Source: Ceratothoa steindachneri
Taxonomy: Eukaryota > Arthropoda > Malacostraca > Isopoda > Cymothoidae
Reading direction: 5' to 3'
Assembly (NCBI GenBank): GCA_963969495.1
Contig: OZ018330.1
Span: 45,686,894 to 45,750,893, forward strand
Length of the DNA: 64,000 nt
Each line of letters opens with the position of its first letter. Position 1 is the stretch's first letter. A program made the position numbers and the translations under genes. Under the pieces are notes generated by a model. That model saw only the letters and a list, made by a program, of their open reading frames with translations. It made no database searches and had not been told where the DNA came from. Below are positions 1 through 11,558 of the stretch, in pieces.

Positions 1-1240
1 ATTATTACATTAAACTCCTTTTGCTTAACTCTCCCTCCCCCTTACTCCTGTTCTCCGCTCTCCCTACCCTATGCCCTTTGTCCTCCTCATCACTGCACAC
101 GTCCTACCTTTGCCCCAGAGATTTTAGAACGGGCTGTTTGATGATAGTCAACCTTACTCATCTGCTTAGGTGCTCTAGCGCAATCGACAGACATATCTTC
201 TCCCGCAGGCGCCTTTCCCTCGATTTCTATCCATTCTTCCTCGTTCCTTCCCTTTAATTTCAGAACTGTCGCTCTGCAACAGTCAACTGCCCTAAAGAGC
301 GCCACATAAAATATTAATATTACTTTTATTAACAAGAGCATCGCCGAAAGAGCGACTCATCAAAGACCCCTTACCTTCAGTCCCATTTTGTAAGCGCCAG
401 TCCTTCGTGTCCTTTCCACACGGCTCCTCTACGCATCTTATCCCCCCCAAATAAGTTGAAGAGAGTTGTGCGCCCTTGGGATTCCACATTCCGCACATTT
501 TATCTCCCTCTGCCAACATTTGTTTTCTCTACCCTCTTTTCAAAACGTTCTAGCCGCAATTTGGTAAAGATGAACTTCGTTAAAGATGGTAACAAACACA
601 TCTTTTCAATTGGCTTGAACTGTAACCGTTTTTCCACAGTGTGGGATTGGTGGATATCGACGTGACTCCGGCTGGATGGGGTCCGCTACAGCCCCTCTGA
701 TTAAAGCTATTGCGGTTCGCCCTCATAGGAAGAAGACTCGGGTGCGCGTCGTCGCAAGGCCAGGGCCCAATCGGGCTTTCTATTTACTGTAAAAAAAAAG
801 TTCCCTTTGTTTATATACAATGGTTTAATGCAAAGTAACAAACTATGATACTTCTTTATTTATTTCATTGTTTGGGGCGCGCTGAAATAAAAGAATTCTA
901 AGCGCTCTTATTATACTATAATACCACAAGTAAAAACTGGGGTTTTGGCCCACCTGTTTTGACTTTTTATTTACAAAAAAAACCCGCTCTTTAAAAATAG
1001 TCAAATGAAAACAATTTTCCGAGGACATAAAGTTAACATCGTAAATATAAAGGTCAACAGGCCTAAGTCGCGTGCTCTCAATTATTCTACCTTATGACCC
1101 TACGACCTTCAAAACTTCCAATAATTCCCGTACTAACCTTGGGATGACCTTGGCAATTATATCATTCCAAATAAAATGTAAAACAACATAAGGGTTTCAA
1201 ATTTCGTTAGAATTGGCCGAATAGTTACGATGTTAAATGG
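1..1240. other. No gene recognised (downstream of the BTB-ZF locus)
   Basis: Only short chance frames. 660-800 ends in an A-run (788-797) after a GC-richer stretch and might be a retroposon 3' end. Otherwise AT-rich spacer. Confidence 0.6.
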
Positions 1241-1500
1241 TTACCAGCCGACCCACTACCTACGAACCGACATAGTAACTTTAGTCGAGTCCACGCGACT
1301 AAATAACAAACGATGATTGAGTATATAAGTATAGCTACTTCCCCAAATACAATTCTCTTTTTTAGTTTAGTTACCATCCGACCGACTACCTACGAACCGA
1401 CATAGTAACTTTAGTCGCGTCCACGCGACTAAATAACGAACGATGATTGAATATATAAGTTTAGCTCCTTTCCCAAATACAATTTTCTTTTTTAGTTTAG
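1241..1500. repeat. Two tandem 130-bp copies containing a palindrome
   Basis: 1241-1370 and 1371-1500 are direct copies with scattered substitutions. Each holds TAGTCG[A/C]GTCCACGCGACTA. In the second copy this is a perfect 9-bp inverted repeat around CC. Just downstream of the last terminal exon's poly(A) region. Confidence 0.88.
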
Positions 1501-2364
1501 TTGTCTCCATATGCCCCTATGCCCCCCCTCCCAACCCCCGTTCCCAGACAGGAACCAGCACATTTATCTTTTATCTGCCAAGTGAGGAAGAAAGATCATT
1601 TAAAAGTTTAATACATTAAGAATTTATAAGGAGTTGAATTATAGCTACAATTTTAGTTCATTTAGCAATCGGGCGATATTTTTCTCTTTTGGTTATTTTT
1701 TACTGAGGCATCATAATATATAAAATAGACGATTAATAAATACCCCCCCAAAAATCTAATATTTGTATAAGAATTAATCAAGTAAAAAAAAAGTGTTCAA
1801 ATGCGGAAACTGGAGCAAGTATCAATATGAAAATCGAAAAGATTCTGGATAAAATTTGCCTCACTATTCCGTTCATAAATATGGAACTTGAAATTACAAG
1901 TTTTGCTCGGTCGTGACGCTTGTGAGATACAAAAATACTTCAAGGGATTGATTGCATAAATTTAACCGATTCTTCTTAATTTTTCATATCTTATTTCTGG
2001 TTTTTCAGCGCCAGTTGTGAAAATTCACTTTTGGAGAACCATCCAAAAGGGACCTCGAGATGAAATTTAGTCCAAATTAGTAAATATTGAATTGTTTGCT
2101 CGCGTTCCGTATTCAGGAAACACCCCCAAACAGGTTTAAAATTAATTATAAAGTAAATGCTCCTAATATAGAGTAATACTAATATTTTAAATAGTGGGTT
2201 TCATGGATTTTATTGGGTAATTAGTAAGTGCACTTCAAAATGAGTCCTGATCTGCAAGATCATCTTAGCTACATAAGTGGCGACAAAAACGTCTTTAAAA
2301 GATCATTTGCCATTGAAATTACTATATCATAGTCACTTTACGTTGACATTCAATGAGTCTGTTC
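1501..2364. other. AT-rich spacer after the last terminal exon
   Basis: No coding frame, repeat or RNA gene recognised. The 3' end of the transcript probably lies near its right edge. Confidence 0.6.
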
Positions 2365-2395
2365 TTTATTAATCCAAGTTCTAGATTAAAAAGCC

Positions 2396-2401
2396 TTTAT
2401 T
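2396..2401 (-). promoter_or_regulatory. Candidate poly(A) signal for terminal exon F
   Basis: AATAAA on the minus strand (TTTATT on plus), 48 nt past the exon F stop codon. A second AATAAA lies at 2365-2370. Position fits; use is unproven. Confidence 0.5.
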
Positions 2402-2449
2402 TTAATTCGTCGAAGAATCATTCTTGATTAATGATTTCATTATTTTTGC

Positions 2450-2716
2450 TCAAGCTAAAGCCTTTTCTTTCGTGGGGTCTGTAATGCCATGGATGGACAC
2501 GAGATGGCGCTTGAGGTTGTTGGATTGCGTGGCACTGTAGCTGCAATGAGGACACGTGAAAGGTCTCTCACAGCTATGCGTGCGGTAATGGATGCTGTAG
2601 ATGCTTAACCACTTGAACTGCTTGTGGCAAATTGGGCACGTGTAGGCCGGCGGACCAGAGGTGCCCCATGAGTTCTCCTTTTCGCACGGACTCGGCGACA
2701 AAGATTGACTAGCGGC
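2450..2716 (-). CDS. Alternative terminal exon F: C2H2 finger pair, last of the series
   Basis: The acceptor CCTCTCCTAATTCCAG|GCC at 2716 opens a phase-0 exon of 88 codons plus TGA. The leader begins AASQSLSPSPCEKENSWGTS. Finger 1 is CPICHKQFKWLSIYSIHYRT-H, the linker is unusual (HSCERPF, with a Cys replacing Thr-Gly), and finger 2 is CPHCSYSATQSNNLKRHLVS-IH. Its second finger shares the SATQSNNLKRH/SNQSNNLKRH signature with the broken exon at 39221. Two AATAAA signals follow on the minus strand (2401-2396 and 2370-2365), so the 3' end of the transcription unit is probably near 2.35 kb. Confidence 0.9.
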   Translation of the reverse strand, partial: AASQSLSPSPCEKENSWGTSGPPAYTCPICHKQFKWLSIYSIHYRTHSCERPFTCPHCSYSATQSNNLKRHLVSIHGITDPTKEKALA

Positions 2717-3404
2717 CTGGAATTAGGAGAGGGGAGAATCCCATTAGGATGAATTCGATCGACACCAGTATGAAGAATTTTCCATATAACTTTTCAGCCG
2801 TATCAGAGGTGACACGGAAGAAATGGGACAAGGGAACATGGGGACACGGGGCTCTGCGGTTCCCAACCCAAATAATGCTGGGCACACACTCGGGCGATTA
2901 GCAAAACCAAATTCTTTTCCTTCAGATGCTCGACAAGGATTGATTTCAACACTTCCCAAATACAGTGCAGTGGCAAATATTTCGAGAAAAACCGCTAAAT
3001 CAATGTCTACCAATACTGATTTTTGACACAACATGTGAACAAGCGAGCCCCGAAACATTCAAAATGTGCAAATGTTCGCATTTTGAGGCGCTCTAGAAAT
3101 TTAATAAGAAAATCACATAGCTCGAATAACAATTGTTTAAATTAGGATTGCCATAACAATGGTTAGCTCATTTTCATACTGCAATGGGGATATATGGCGA
3201 ACAATCCTCACCCACACAAAGCAACTATGGACCGGCCATGTTCGAAGCAATGTGCAGTGAGCTAACTATTTCTGTGGCAAGTGCATATCACAGTTGAGTT
3301 CAATGCACATTAACCAACAAATACTTACATTACCTTCGCTTTAACAGCTTGCAGTTCACTAAAAATTCCATAGAATGATCCACCCTCATTTCTGTCTGAC
3401 GATG
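2717..3404. other. Intron sequence between exons F and E, proximal part
   Basis: Overlapping frames of 67-104 codons on both strands (2744-3058) match no family I know. There is no zinc-finger motif. Confidence 0.5.
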
Positions 3405-3780
3405 GCGCAGGATTTCAAAAGTGATTGACAGGGTTAATACTAGTAAACAACTTAGGGATATCGATCGCTTCACTTTATTCCAGTTAGCCCGATAAATTGA
3501 AGTTTGAATAATTAACAGAAAACTTACTCAAACTTCAATTGATCGGTCAAATTGACATGAATTAAACCGATGGATATTCCTGGGTTGTTTACTAGTGTTA
3601 CCCTGTTAATCGCTTCAGTAAGTGCGCGAACCCTCTTAATATTTTCTTCGTTGAAGGATGTGAATGGAAGTCCCCTGCGAGCATCATCTTCAATGTGTTC
3701 TCTTGTACATCCACCATACGATTTCTTTGGGGCAATGTGGCAAGAAAATTGTCTATATTTTATCACGTTTGACCTCAAAC
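3405..3780 (-). pseudogene. Mariner transposase fragment with adjacent inverted self-copy
   Basis: The minus strand 3778-3524 reads KSYGGCTREHIEDDARRGLP, then NEENIKRVRALTEAINRVTL and ISIGLIHVNLTDQLKFE. This follows the mariner N-terminal pattern (ESVEDDPRSGRPS...ENVERVR...GISYGSVH..L). Its left half (about 3525-3620) is repeated in inverted orientation at about 3410-3520 with divergence (ACAGGGTTAATACTAGTAAA versus ACAGGGTAACACTAGTAAAC). The result is a ~210-bp imperfect palindrome. Confidence 0.7.
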
Positions 3781-4089
3781 CTCACTAAGTATTTAATCTC
3801 TGTCCTTGGTTCAATTTTAACATAAATCATGTGGTTAAAACATTTCTCTTTGGTAAAATAGAATTATGTAATTCATATTTTCTATTTCAATCGTGTACAC
3901 TACGTTCATCTTGCGATAACATAAGTTTTATTCCACTTACATGTATATATCTATCGGAGGGTTTGTCACCTAACAGCTAAACTCTTTATGATCTACCTTA
4001 TATTCTCTTTAACGGAGACTTTCTTAACTCCCCGTCACCCCTCATGCTATGAAGGCTTTGTCGAAGAGTCAACGTAGTTTAAAAAAGAA

Positions 4090-5165
4090 CCACAGGTAAA
4101 GAAAGTCAACTTCTTTGGAAAAATGAACCGCAGGTAGAGAAAGAGTCAACTTCTTTGGAAAATGAATCGCAGGTAGAGGAAGAGTCAACTTCTTTGGAAA
4201 ATGAACCACAGGTAGGAGAAGAGTCAACTTCCTTGGAAAATGAACCGCAGGTAGAGGAAGAGTCAACTTCCTTGGAAAATGAACCGCAGGTAGAGAAAGA
4301 GTCAACTTCTTTGGAAAATGAGCTGCAGGTAGAGGAAGTGTCAACTTCTTTGGAAAATGAACCGCAGGTAGAGAAAGAGTCAACTTCCTTGTAAAATGAA
4401 CCGCAGGTAGAGGAAGAGTCAACTTCTTTAGAAAATGAACAGCAGGTAGAGGAAGAGTCAACTTCTTTAGAAAATGAACAGCAGGTAGAGGAAGAGTCAA
4501 CTTCCTTGGGAAATGAACCGCAGGTAGAGAAAGAGTCAACTTCTTTGGAAAATGAGCTGCAGGTAGAGGAAGAGTCAACTTCTTTGGAAAATGAACCGCA
4601 GGTAGAGAAAGAGTCAACTTCCTTGTAAAATGAACCGCAGGTAGAGAAAGAGTCAACTTCCTTGTAAAATGAACCGCAGGTAGAGGAAGAGTCAACTTCT
4701 TTAGAAAATGAACAGCAGGTAGAGGAAGAGTCAACTACTATGGAAAATAAACCGTAGGTAGAGGAAGAGTCAACTTCTTTAGAAAATGAACAGCAGGTAG
4801 AGGAAGAGTCAACTTCTTTGGAAAATGAATCGCAGGTAGAGGAAGAGTCAACTACTTTGGAAAATAAACCGTAGGTAGAGGAAGAGTCAACTTCTTTAGA
4901 AAATGAACAGCAGGTAGAGGAAGAGTCAACTTCTTTGGAAAATGAGCTGCAGGTAGAGGAAGAGTCAACTTCTTTGGAAAATGAACCGCAGGTAGAGAAA
5001 GAGTCAACTTCCTTGTAAAATGAACCGCAGGTAGAGAAAAAGTCAACTTCCTTGTAAAATGAACCGCAGGTAGAGGAAGAGTCAACTTCTTTAGAAAATG
5101 AACAGCAGGTAGAGGAAGAGTCAACTTCTTTGGAAAATGAACTGCAAGTAGAGGACGAGTCAAGC
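4090..5165. repeat. 39-bp minisatellite, about 27 copies
   Basis: The unit is about GAAGAGTCAACTTCTTTGGA followed by AAATGAACCGCAGGTAGAG, repeated head-to-tail with point variants (TTCTTTAG, TTCCTTGT, GAACAGCAG). Because 39 is a multiple of three, long frames stay open. The longest is a 362-codon minus-strand frame (5194-4106) of VDSSSTCGSFSKE-type repeats with no stop through the entire array. I see no splice or promoter evidence that it is translated. Confidence 0.92.
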
Positions 5166-5414
5166 TGGAGGAGCAGAACATCCTCCTGGTCCAAATCTCC
5201 CCCTACCCATTTGACACTTTTTACATATTTTTTTTATTGCGGCACGTTTTGCAGGCTAGTCGTCCCAAGAGCTGGCTTCTACTCATCCTGGTTTGAGGCT
5301 GGCAGGGGGTATCCAACAATGCCCCTTTTCTTCCTACCCATGTTTCCTTAAATTCCTCCCCCCCCCCTCCTATTTTTTGTACATATGCACCCGCACCAGG
5401 TAAAGGAGTTAGCG

Positions 5415-5935
5415 CCCTCCCGGCCCGAATGCCGACAGATGTGTTCCCTCCCGGCCCGAACGGCCACAGATGTGTTCTCAACCGGCCCGAATGCCCACAG
5501 ATGTGTTCCCTCGGAACCCGAATGCACACAGATGTGTTCTCTCCCGGTCCGAATGCCCACATATGTGTTCCCTCCGAATCCGAATGCTAACAGATGTGTT
5601 TTTACTCAGTCTGAATGCCCACAGGTGTGTTCCCTCTGAACCCGAATGCTAACAGATGTGTTTTTACTCAGTCTGAATGCCCACAGATGTGTTCCCTCCG
5701 AACCCGAATGCTAACAGATGTGTTCTTTTCTGGCCCGAAATGCCCAAAGATTTGTTCCATCCAAGCCCGAATGCCAACAGATGTGTGATCGCCCGGCCCG
5801 AACGCCCACATATGTGTGATCTCCAGGCCCGAATGCCCACATATGTGTTATCTCCCGGCCCAAATGCCCATAAATGTGTTATCACCTGGCCCGAAGGCCC
5901 ACAGATGTGTTCTCTCCCGGCCCGAATGCCTGTAG
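5415..5935. repeat. 31-bp minisatellite, about 16 copies
   Basis: The unit is about ATGCCCACAGATGTGTTCCC TCGGAACCCGA, head-to-tail, with variants (GGCCCGAATG, ACTCAGTCTGAATG). Starts 250 bp after the 39-bp array but is unrelated in sequence. Confidence 0.92.
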
Positions 5936-6129
5936 GAGGTTCTGCAGCTCTATACATTGCTCGGATTTTCACCGCTTCCTTCACAGATCTCTTCTTACAG
6001 GCTATTTGCGATAAACGACCCTGTTGGTTTTCGATTTAAATAAAAAACAACTTACATAATTTCACATACCAACCTACCTAGCCGTCCACAAATTGCGATC
6101 ATCAAACATGATCCCTTAACCACTTAGAT

Positions 6130-6478
6130 CAGTGTTTCCCGACCGGGGGCCATAGCCCATTTTTAAAGGGCCACAAGAAAAAGTTAAGATTTAGAGAGGC
6201 CCTAAAAAATAGAGGATGGGGGAAAGGGAGGGACACAAGACTTAACCTATAGAAGGATAACTTATAATTAGGCCAATAGATAATTTTAATTTATATAACT
6301 GAATTATATCTAAAAAATATTAATATATATATTTTCCTTTTTTTATATTTTATAATAGAATATTAATTTTCTGTAAAAAAAAAATTGCATCTTACAAGCT
6401 CATTGTGTACAATAGAGTTAACAGGAAAAAATAGGGTTCCTAAGGGAACCATAAGCCAAAACCGATTGAGAACCACTG
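6130..6478. mobile_element. hAT-type MITE
   Basis: A 349-bp AT-rich element with imperfect terminal inverted repeats: CAGTGTTTCCCGACCGGGGG at the left, and CAGTGGTTCTCAATCGGTTT read inward from the right. The flanks form a likely 8-bp target duplication, ACTTAGAT (6122-6129) and ATTTAGAT (6479-6486), one mismatch. No coding capacity. Confidence 0.8.
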
Positions 6479-6999
6479 ATTTAGATGAAAAACAGAATAA
6501 GGAGAATCCGCAATTATTTTTACAGGCTAAATTCTAAAATGTTTTCGCAAAGCAAAAAAACTCCAGGATTTTTTTTCAGTCAGAATTGTGAAAAATTGTG
6601 TCCCTTCTCCCATAAATACAGTAGTGATCAAATTATTATGGATTTCTTGAAAATTCCTAATTTTTCTGGTAAAAGGTAACTTAAAACTATTTAAAGAGTC
6701 AATAATGAGGTTATTTTATCATATTAGTGTGAAATAACAATTATACAGTTTTGAAGGATAAATATTAGTGTTTTGGTTCATTTTCTGGCAAACTTGTTGA
6801 AAGAAAAGAAGGCAACACCGAATCGGTTTTGCGCGCTGCGGCAACTGTCTTGTGGTTCAGTTTCAATTCAGACTTCTCAGGGTGAGGGTGTGTGAGCTAT
6901 TCTCTTTTGATGTTACTGACCCAGGAATTCAACTAGTGTGTATTTTGCTTACCTGTGGATAATTGTAACCATTTTTTTCTTGCAGTGAAATAGATAAAA

Positions 7000-8045
7000 A
7001 GAAAGTGAACAGCTATAGATAAAGTGAGTGACTTGAGTCCTCGGAATATTGGAAAGATCAAAGTTTTATTAAGTGATAGTGCACTAAAACAGAAGGAATT
7101 GCAAATAAATTGGTGTCTCCTCTCAAACAGTAAGCAATATAAAGAAAAAAAATGAAAACGGTCTTAATTTGGATTTAGCAAGGGCTGGGAAATGTGGTCG
7201 CAAGAGGAAAACCCCACTAATAACAGACAGGAAAATAAAACAAATGGCTATTAAGGACAAAGGCAAATCTTGTAGGAAGATTGCAAATGTACTGATAGCA
7301 GATGGCATTGTCTTTCTTGAATAACAGTAAATGTGAGTTACTGGACAGTGAATTATGAGCCTACCGTCCAAGAAAGAAGCCTAGGCTTACCAAATCATGA
7401 TTCAGGCACGTCAAGTCTGGGCTAATTTTCATGCTGATTGGACTTCTGAGCAATGGGAACAGGTAAGAGTGGTACATTTACAAGTTATTTTCTTTATTAA
7501 TCGTAAGAGAACATACTGTACCTACTGTAATAGGTACAGTTTTATTTACCTACTAGCTACGCGTTCATGTTGAATGAAGTAATTTCAAGTCATAATTTGT
7601 CTGGCCGTTTAACTGCTGCAACTATCATCAGTCCAAAGACTCTCATATTTTGATATGATGTTTTTAAACACAATAAACTATTTACGAGTATCACCAAAGT
7701 TTCATTCAATCCTTGCAGAAAATTAAGAAATGAGGCCTATCGAAAGTTGGGGCCCGCTGTTGGGGGGTCACCCTGTATTTCAGCAAGACTCGGCTCCTTG
7801 TCATACGGCGGGATCAGTGAAGACATGGTGAGCACAAAAGGGCATTGAACTGCTATCATGGCCTGGAAAATCCCCAAATATAAACCCTATTGAGAGTTTA
7901 TGGTATATTCTAAAAAATGAAATACAGGAAGTTTCCATAACAACCAAAGCAAAGCACATATAGAAGGTATGTATCCCTTGAGAAGGAACGGAATGTATTT
8001 CGAAAGTGTGTATGTGAAGAATGCCATGCTGTATATATGAATTAC
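7000..8045 (+). pseudogene. Tc1-like transposase pseudogene, interrupted
   Basis: 7150-7465 (plus) encodes GRKRKTPLITDRKIKQMAIK (helix-turn-helix region), and then a WANFHADWTSEQWEQV-like piece. After ~300 bp of unrelated sequence, 7765-7945 encodes FQQDSAPCHTAGSVKTW, then LLSWPGKSPNINPIESLWYI and LKNEIQEV, the DDE-domain end of Tc1 transposases. Frameshifts and the central interruption mean it is dead. It does not match the 37-kb or 14-kb fragments closely enough to call the same family. Confidence 0.8.
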
Positions 8046-8574
8046 TAAATTAAGCAGCTTAGCACTGTTAGGGTTAGGTGGGGGAGGGGGGTAAATTCCA
8101 GAAATTGACTCCTCTGCGAAGGCTGGAGTTTGCGTAGCAAAAGATCTCCTTAAGTGGTGACAAACTCGGGTCTCAAATTGTACACTTGATTTCGTTACAC
8201 CACTCGCCACCTCTCAATCAGCCAACGCCAGAACCTCTATTGACTTAAGCCCGCAAGGAGGAACGATGCTGCGGCTGAGATATGGAAGAATGCGTACCCT
8301 CTCGGCTCTAGCGCATTGAGCTCCCTCGTGGGCACATGGTCTACAGGAGGAACTGTGGCTATACAAACGCATTATCGCGTTCTCTATCTCCACCACTTTC
8401 TTTAGCGATTACTCCTTACAACCTTTCTGTGAGGGATGCCCTCTTTGGTTTTCGCTATAAATTTGATTTTAGTAAATTACGACGTAGAATTCCTGTTTAT
8501 TGACAGCCGCGTTGATGAATCGATCAAGTTTAGTGCGATCGAGTATTTCATTACCCTGACAATAAATACTATGC

Positions 8575-10057
8575 ACATTTCCGTCAGAAAAGACACCATA
8601 AAGCGATTGCAGGAAGTCATCACGAAAGAACAGCCATTTCGGGGACCCTAACCCCCTTTCTCTCTCTAAAGACACCATAAAGCGATTGCTGGAAGTCATC
8701 ACGAAAGAACAGCCGTTTCGGGGACCCTAACCCCCTTTCTCTCTCTAAAGACACCATAAAGCGATTGCAGGAAGTCATCACGAAAGAACAGCGGTTTCGT
8801 GGACCTCCCCCCCCTCCTTTCTCCCCCTCTCTAAAAATACCATAATGCGATTGCTGGAAGTCTTTAAGAAAGAACTGCCGTTTCGGGGAATCTAACCCCC
8901 AACCCCTTTCTCTCTAAAGACACCGTAAAGCAAATGCTGGGTCTTTACGAAAGAACATCAGTTTGGGGGACTCTACCCCACTTTTCTCTCTCTAAAGATA
9001 CCAGAAAGTGATCGCTGGAAGTCATTACGAAAGAACAGCCCCTTCGGGGATTATACCCCCCCCCCCCTACACTCTCAGCGAGTGCTGAGGTCTTTACGAA
9101 AGAAAAGCCTTTTCAAGGACTCTAACCTCCCCCTTTTCTCTATCTAAAGACACCATAAAGCGATTGTTGGAAGTCGCTATGTAAGAACAGCCGTTTCGGG
9201 GACTCTAGCCCCCCCCCTCTCTTTCTCTAATCACTATAAAGCGATTGCTGGAAGTCATTATGATAGAAAATCCGTTTCGGGGACTCTACCCTCCCTTTCT
9301 CTCTCTCTAAAGACACCATAAAGCGATTGTTGTAAGTCATTGGGGAAGAACAGCCGTTTCGGGGACTCTAGCCCTCCCCCCCCTCTCTTTCTCTAGTCAC
9401 AATAAAGCGATTGCTGGAAGTCTTTACAAAAGAAAAGCCGTTTCGGGACTCTACTCTCCCTTTCTTTCTCTCTAAAGACACCATAAAGCGATTGCTGCAA
9501 GTCATTACGAAAGAAAAGCCGTTTTGTGGACTCTAACCCCCTCTTTTTTTCTCTCTCTAAATATAAGATAAAGCGATTGCTGCTGGGTCTTTAAGAAAGA
9601 ACCTCCGTTTTGGGTAATCTACCCCACCCACTTTCTCTTCAGAGACACCATAAAGCGATTGCTGGGTTTTTACGAAAGAAGACTTTTCTGGGACTCTACC
9701 TTCCCCCCCTCCCTATCTCTAAAGACACCATAAAACTATTGCTGGAGGTCTTTACGAAAGAACAGCCTTTTCGGTGACCCAAGCACCCCTCCCCCGTCCT
9801 CCCTTTATAAAGGCACCACAAAGCGATTGCTGGAGGACTTTACGAAAGACCAGCTGTTTCGAGGACTCTACGCCCTCCTTTCTCTCTCTCTCTCTCTCTC
9901 TCTAAAGGTACCATAAAGCGGTCGTTGGAGGTCTTAACGAAAGGACAGCCTTTTCGGTCACTCAAGCCACCCCCCTCCCCCTTTCTAAAGACACCATAAA
10001 GCGATTGTTGGGAGTCTTTAGGAAAGAACAGCGGTTTCGGGGAGTCTACCCATACCC

Positions 10058-10097
<40 letters not shown>

Positions 10098-10130
10098 AAG
10101 ACACCATAAAGCGATTGCTGGGGGGACTTC
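8575..10130. repeat. About 80-bp satellite-like array, about 19 copies
   Basis: Each unit has AGACACCATAAAGCGATTGC, then GGAAGTC, an ACGAAAGAACAGCCGTTTCG core and a C/CT-rich spacer. Spacer length varies, and (CT)n is expanded at 9876-9901 and 10060-10096. Units are quite diverged from each other, so the array is older than the 39-bp array. Confidence 0.9.
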
Positions 10131-10139
10131 GGGGACTTC

Positions 10140-11318
10140 GATGTGTATGCAGGCCGATCCGATCGCCATTTTCTTTGGAAATACGAACATCCAGAATATT
10201 AAGTTGCATGCATACATTTAAGCCTGACTCTTGTCGAACCTTAGGTGCAAGCAGAAAGTAACGGGTTTTAGTCGCAGTGACTGTTCAGAATTTTGTGTTA
10301 ACGTCACTAGGTTGTTTCTGCCTCGATCTAGGGAGTTTAGCTACTAAAATCGCACCAGATGTAGCGTTTCTAATGTCTACGTGACTTGGGTGGCCGCACA
10401 CACCCCTAACTGACTTGATTGCCATAAATTCCTTGTCAGCACTAGCTAAACCAACGAGGGCGAAACTCATTTAATAGAACCTACTGTGAATAAGCAAGGA
10501 AGTAACGGGCGGCTTTTTTTTTTTAACTGGCTATTCGGCTAGTACCTATGTACCATTCGCAAGGGGATGCCAGGTGTAACATGAGAAACTTTGCTATGGC
10601 TGACATCTGGATTAGTGTGCCCTACTGGCCCCAATACATGCAGGAGGACTTGCATCACGCTTTCTCTCTCTCTTCAACATAATTTCACTTTCTTTAGCTT
10701 CACCATTTTTTATACAAATCCCTCCTTACAACCCCTTTTTTGGGCAGGTGGCATCCTCGTTGCTATTGCGCATCAAATCCGAGGGAGTAACAAAACCGTC
10801 CGCAAATTTTCACCAGTAACCTTCTTTATATCTCTTTACATTCCAAGTTTTCACCTTTTTTCTTGCTAAAACAACTACTTGCCTAATACACACTGAGTAC
10901 ATCATTAGTTTCATCTCAACCTTGAATTTGGGGGATATTTCAGATTCTGCTCAATTTTTATTTGCTTTATACATAAAATTACAAGAAAAATTACTCGAAT
11001 AGCAACAATGTTATACCGATCGAGGACAACAACAACAAAAAATTATCCTACAATAAACTTACTAAAGTGGAATTAGTTTAACGAATCCTGCCGGTCGCAC
11101 CCCGAACACTGGTTATATATTTTAGCAACCTATGAATTTGCAGGGGGATTATTGATACCATGAAAACCATTAAAACAGACCATGCATCCCTCCAATATAT
11201 ACTGGAGGTATGGCCATGGCTCAGAGTATTTTCCTTGGGGGAACACTAGAAACTGTCTATTCTATGCAGCTTCAAAATACAGTCTCCCGCTTTGCACAAA
11301 GACTTTTGGTACGCACAT
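10140..11318. other. Intron sequence, no feature recognised
   Basis: Contains a T-run at 10509-10521 followed by AACTGGCTATTCGGC. This is weakly like the 3' end of the I-like family but too short to call. Nothing else. Confidence 0.5.
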
Positions 11319-11558
11319 TCATCGCCCACAGCGATGTTCACCGAGTTGGTGGATCATTAAGAGGTGGCGCTTGAAGTTGGCCTGGTCCGAGGATTTGTGC
11401 GGGCAATGTGGACATTCGAACGGCTTCTCTCCTGTATGAATTCGCAGGTGGCGCACCAAATTCCACAACCTGGGGAAGCTCTTTCCGCAGTAGATGCAGT
11501 GTCGTTTATTCGACATCGCCATCCTCGTGTCCATGAAAGGCAACATGCCGGGGATGCC
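11319..11558 (-). CDS. Alternative terminal exon E: C2H2 finger pair
   Basis: The acceptor GGTTCCTTGTCCGCAG|GGC at 11558 opens a phase-0 exon of 79 codons plus TGA. The leader [20 protein letters not shown] leads into finger 1, [21 protein letters not shown], the canonical linker HTGEKPF, and finger 2, [22 protein letters not shown]. The short tail is QLGEHRCGR. The open frame extends further right into intron, but the polypyrimidine tract and AG decide the start. Same series as exons A-D and F. Confidence 0.9.
   Translation of the reverse strand, partial: GIPGMLPFMDTRMAMSNKRHCIYCGKSFPRLWNLVRHLRIHTGEKPFECPHCPHKSSDQANFKRHLLMIHQLGEHRCGR

Noticed and set aside
660..800. Possible tRNA-derived SINE or RNA gene
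   Set aside because: No A/B box pair or cloverleaf could be made out; only a terminal A-run.
4090..5935. CRISPR-like array appearance
   Set aside because: Repeats are head-to-tail with no unique spacers, the genome is eukaryotic, and units are 39 and 31 bp minisatellites.
8390..8480. Dispersed repeat shared with 18205-18290
   Set aside because: Similarity is limited to short patches (ACCACTTTCTTTA and a CCCTC-containing stretch); boundaries could not be defined.
10505..10560. Possible 3' end of another I-like element
   Set aside because: Only a T-run and about 15 of 22 matching bases; too short and no target duplication.
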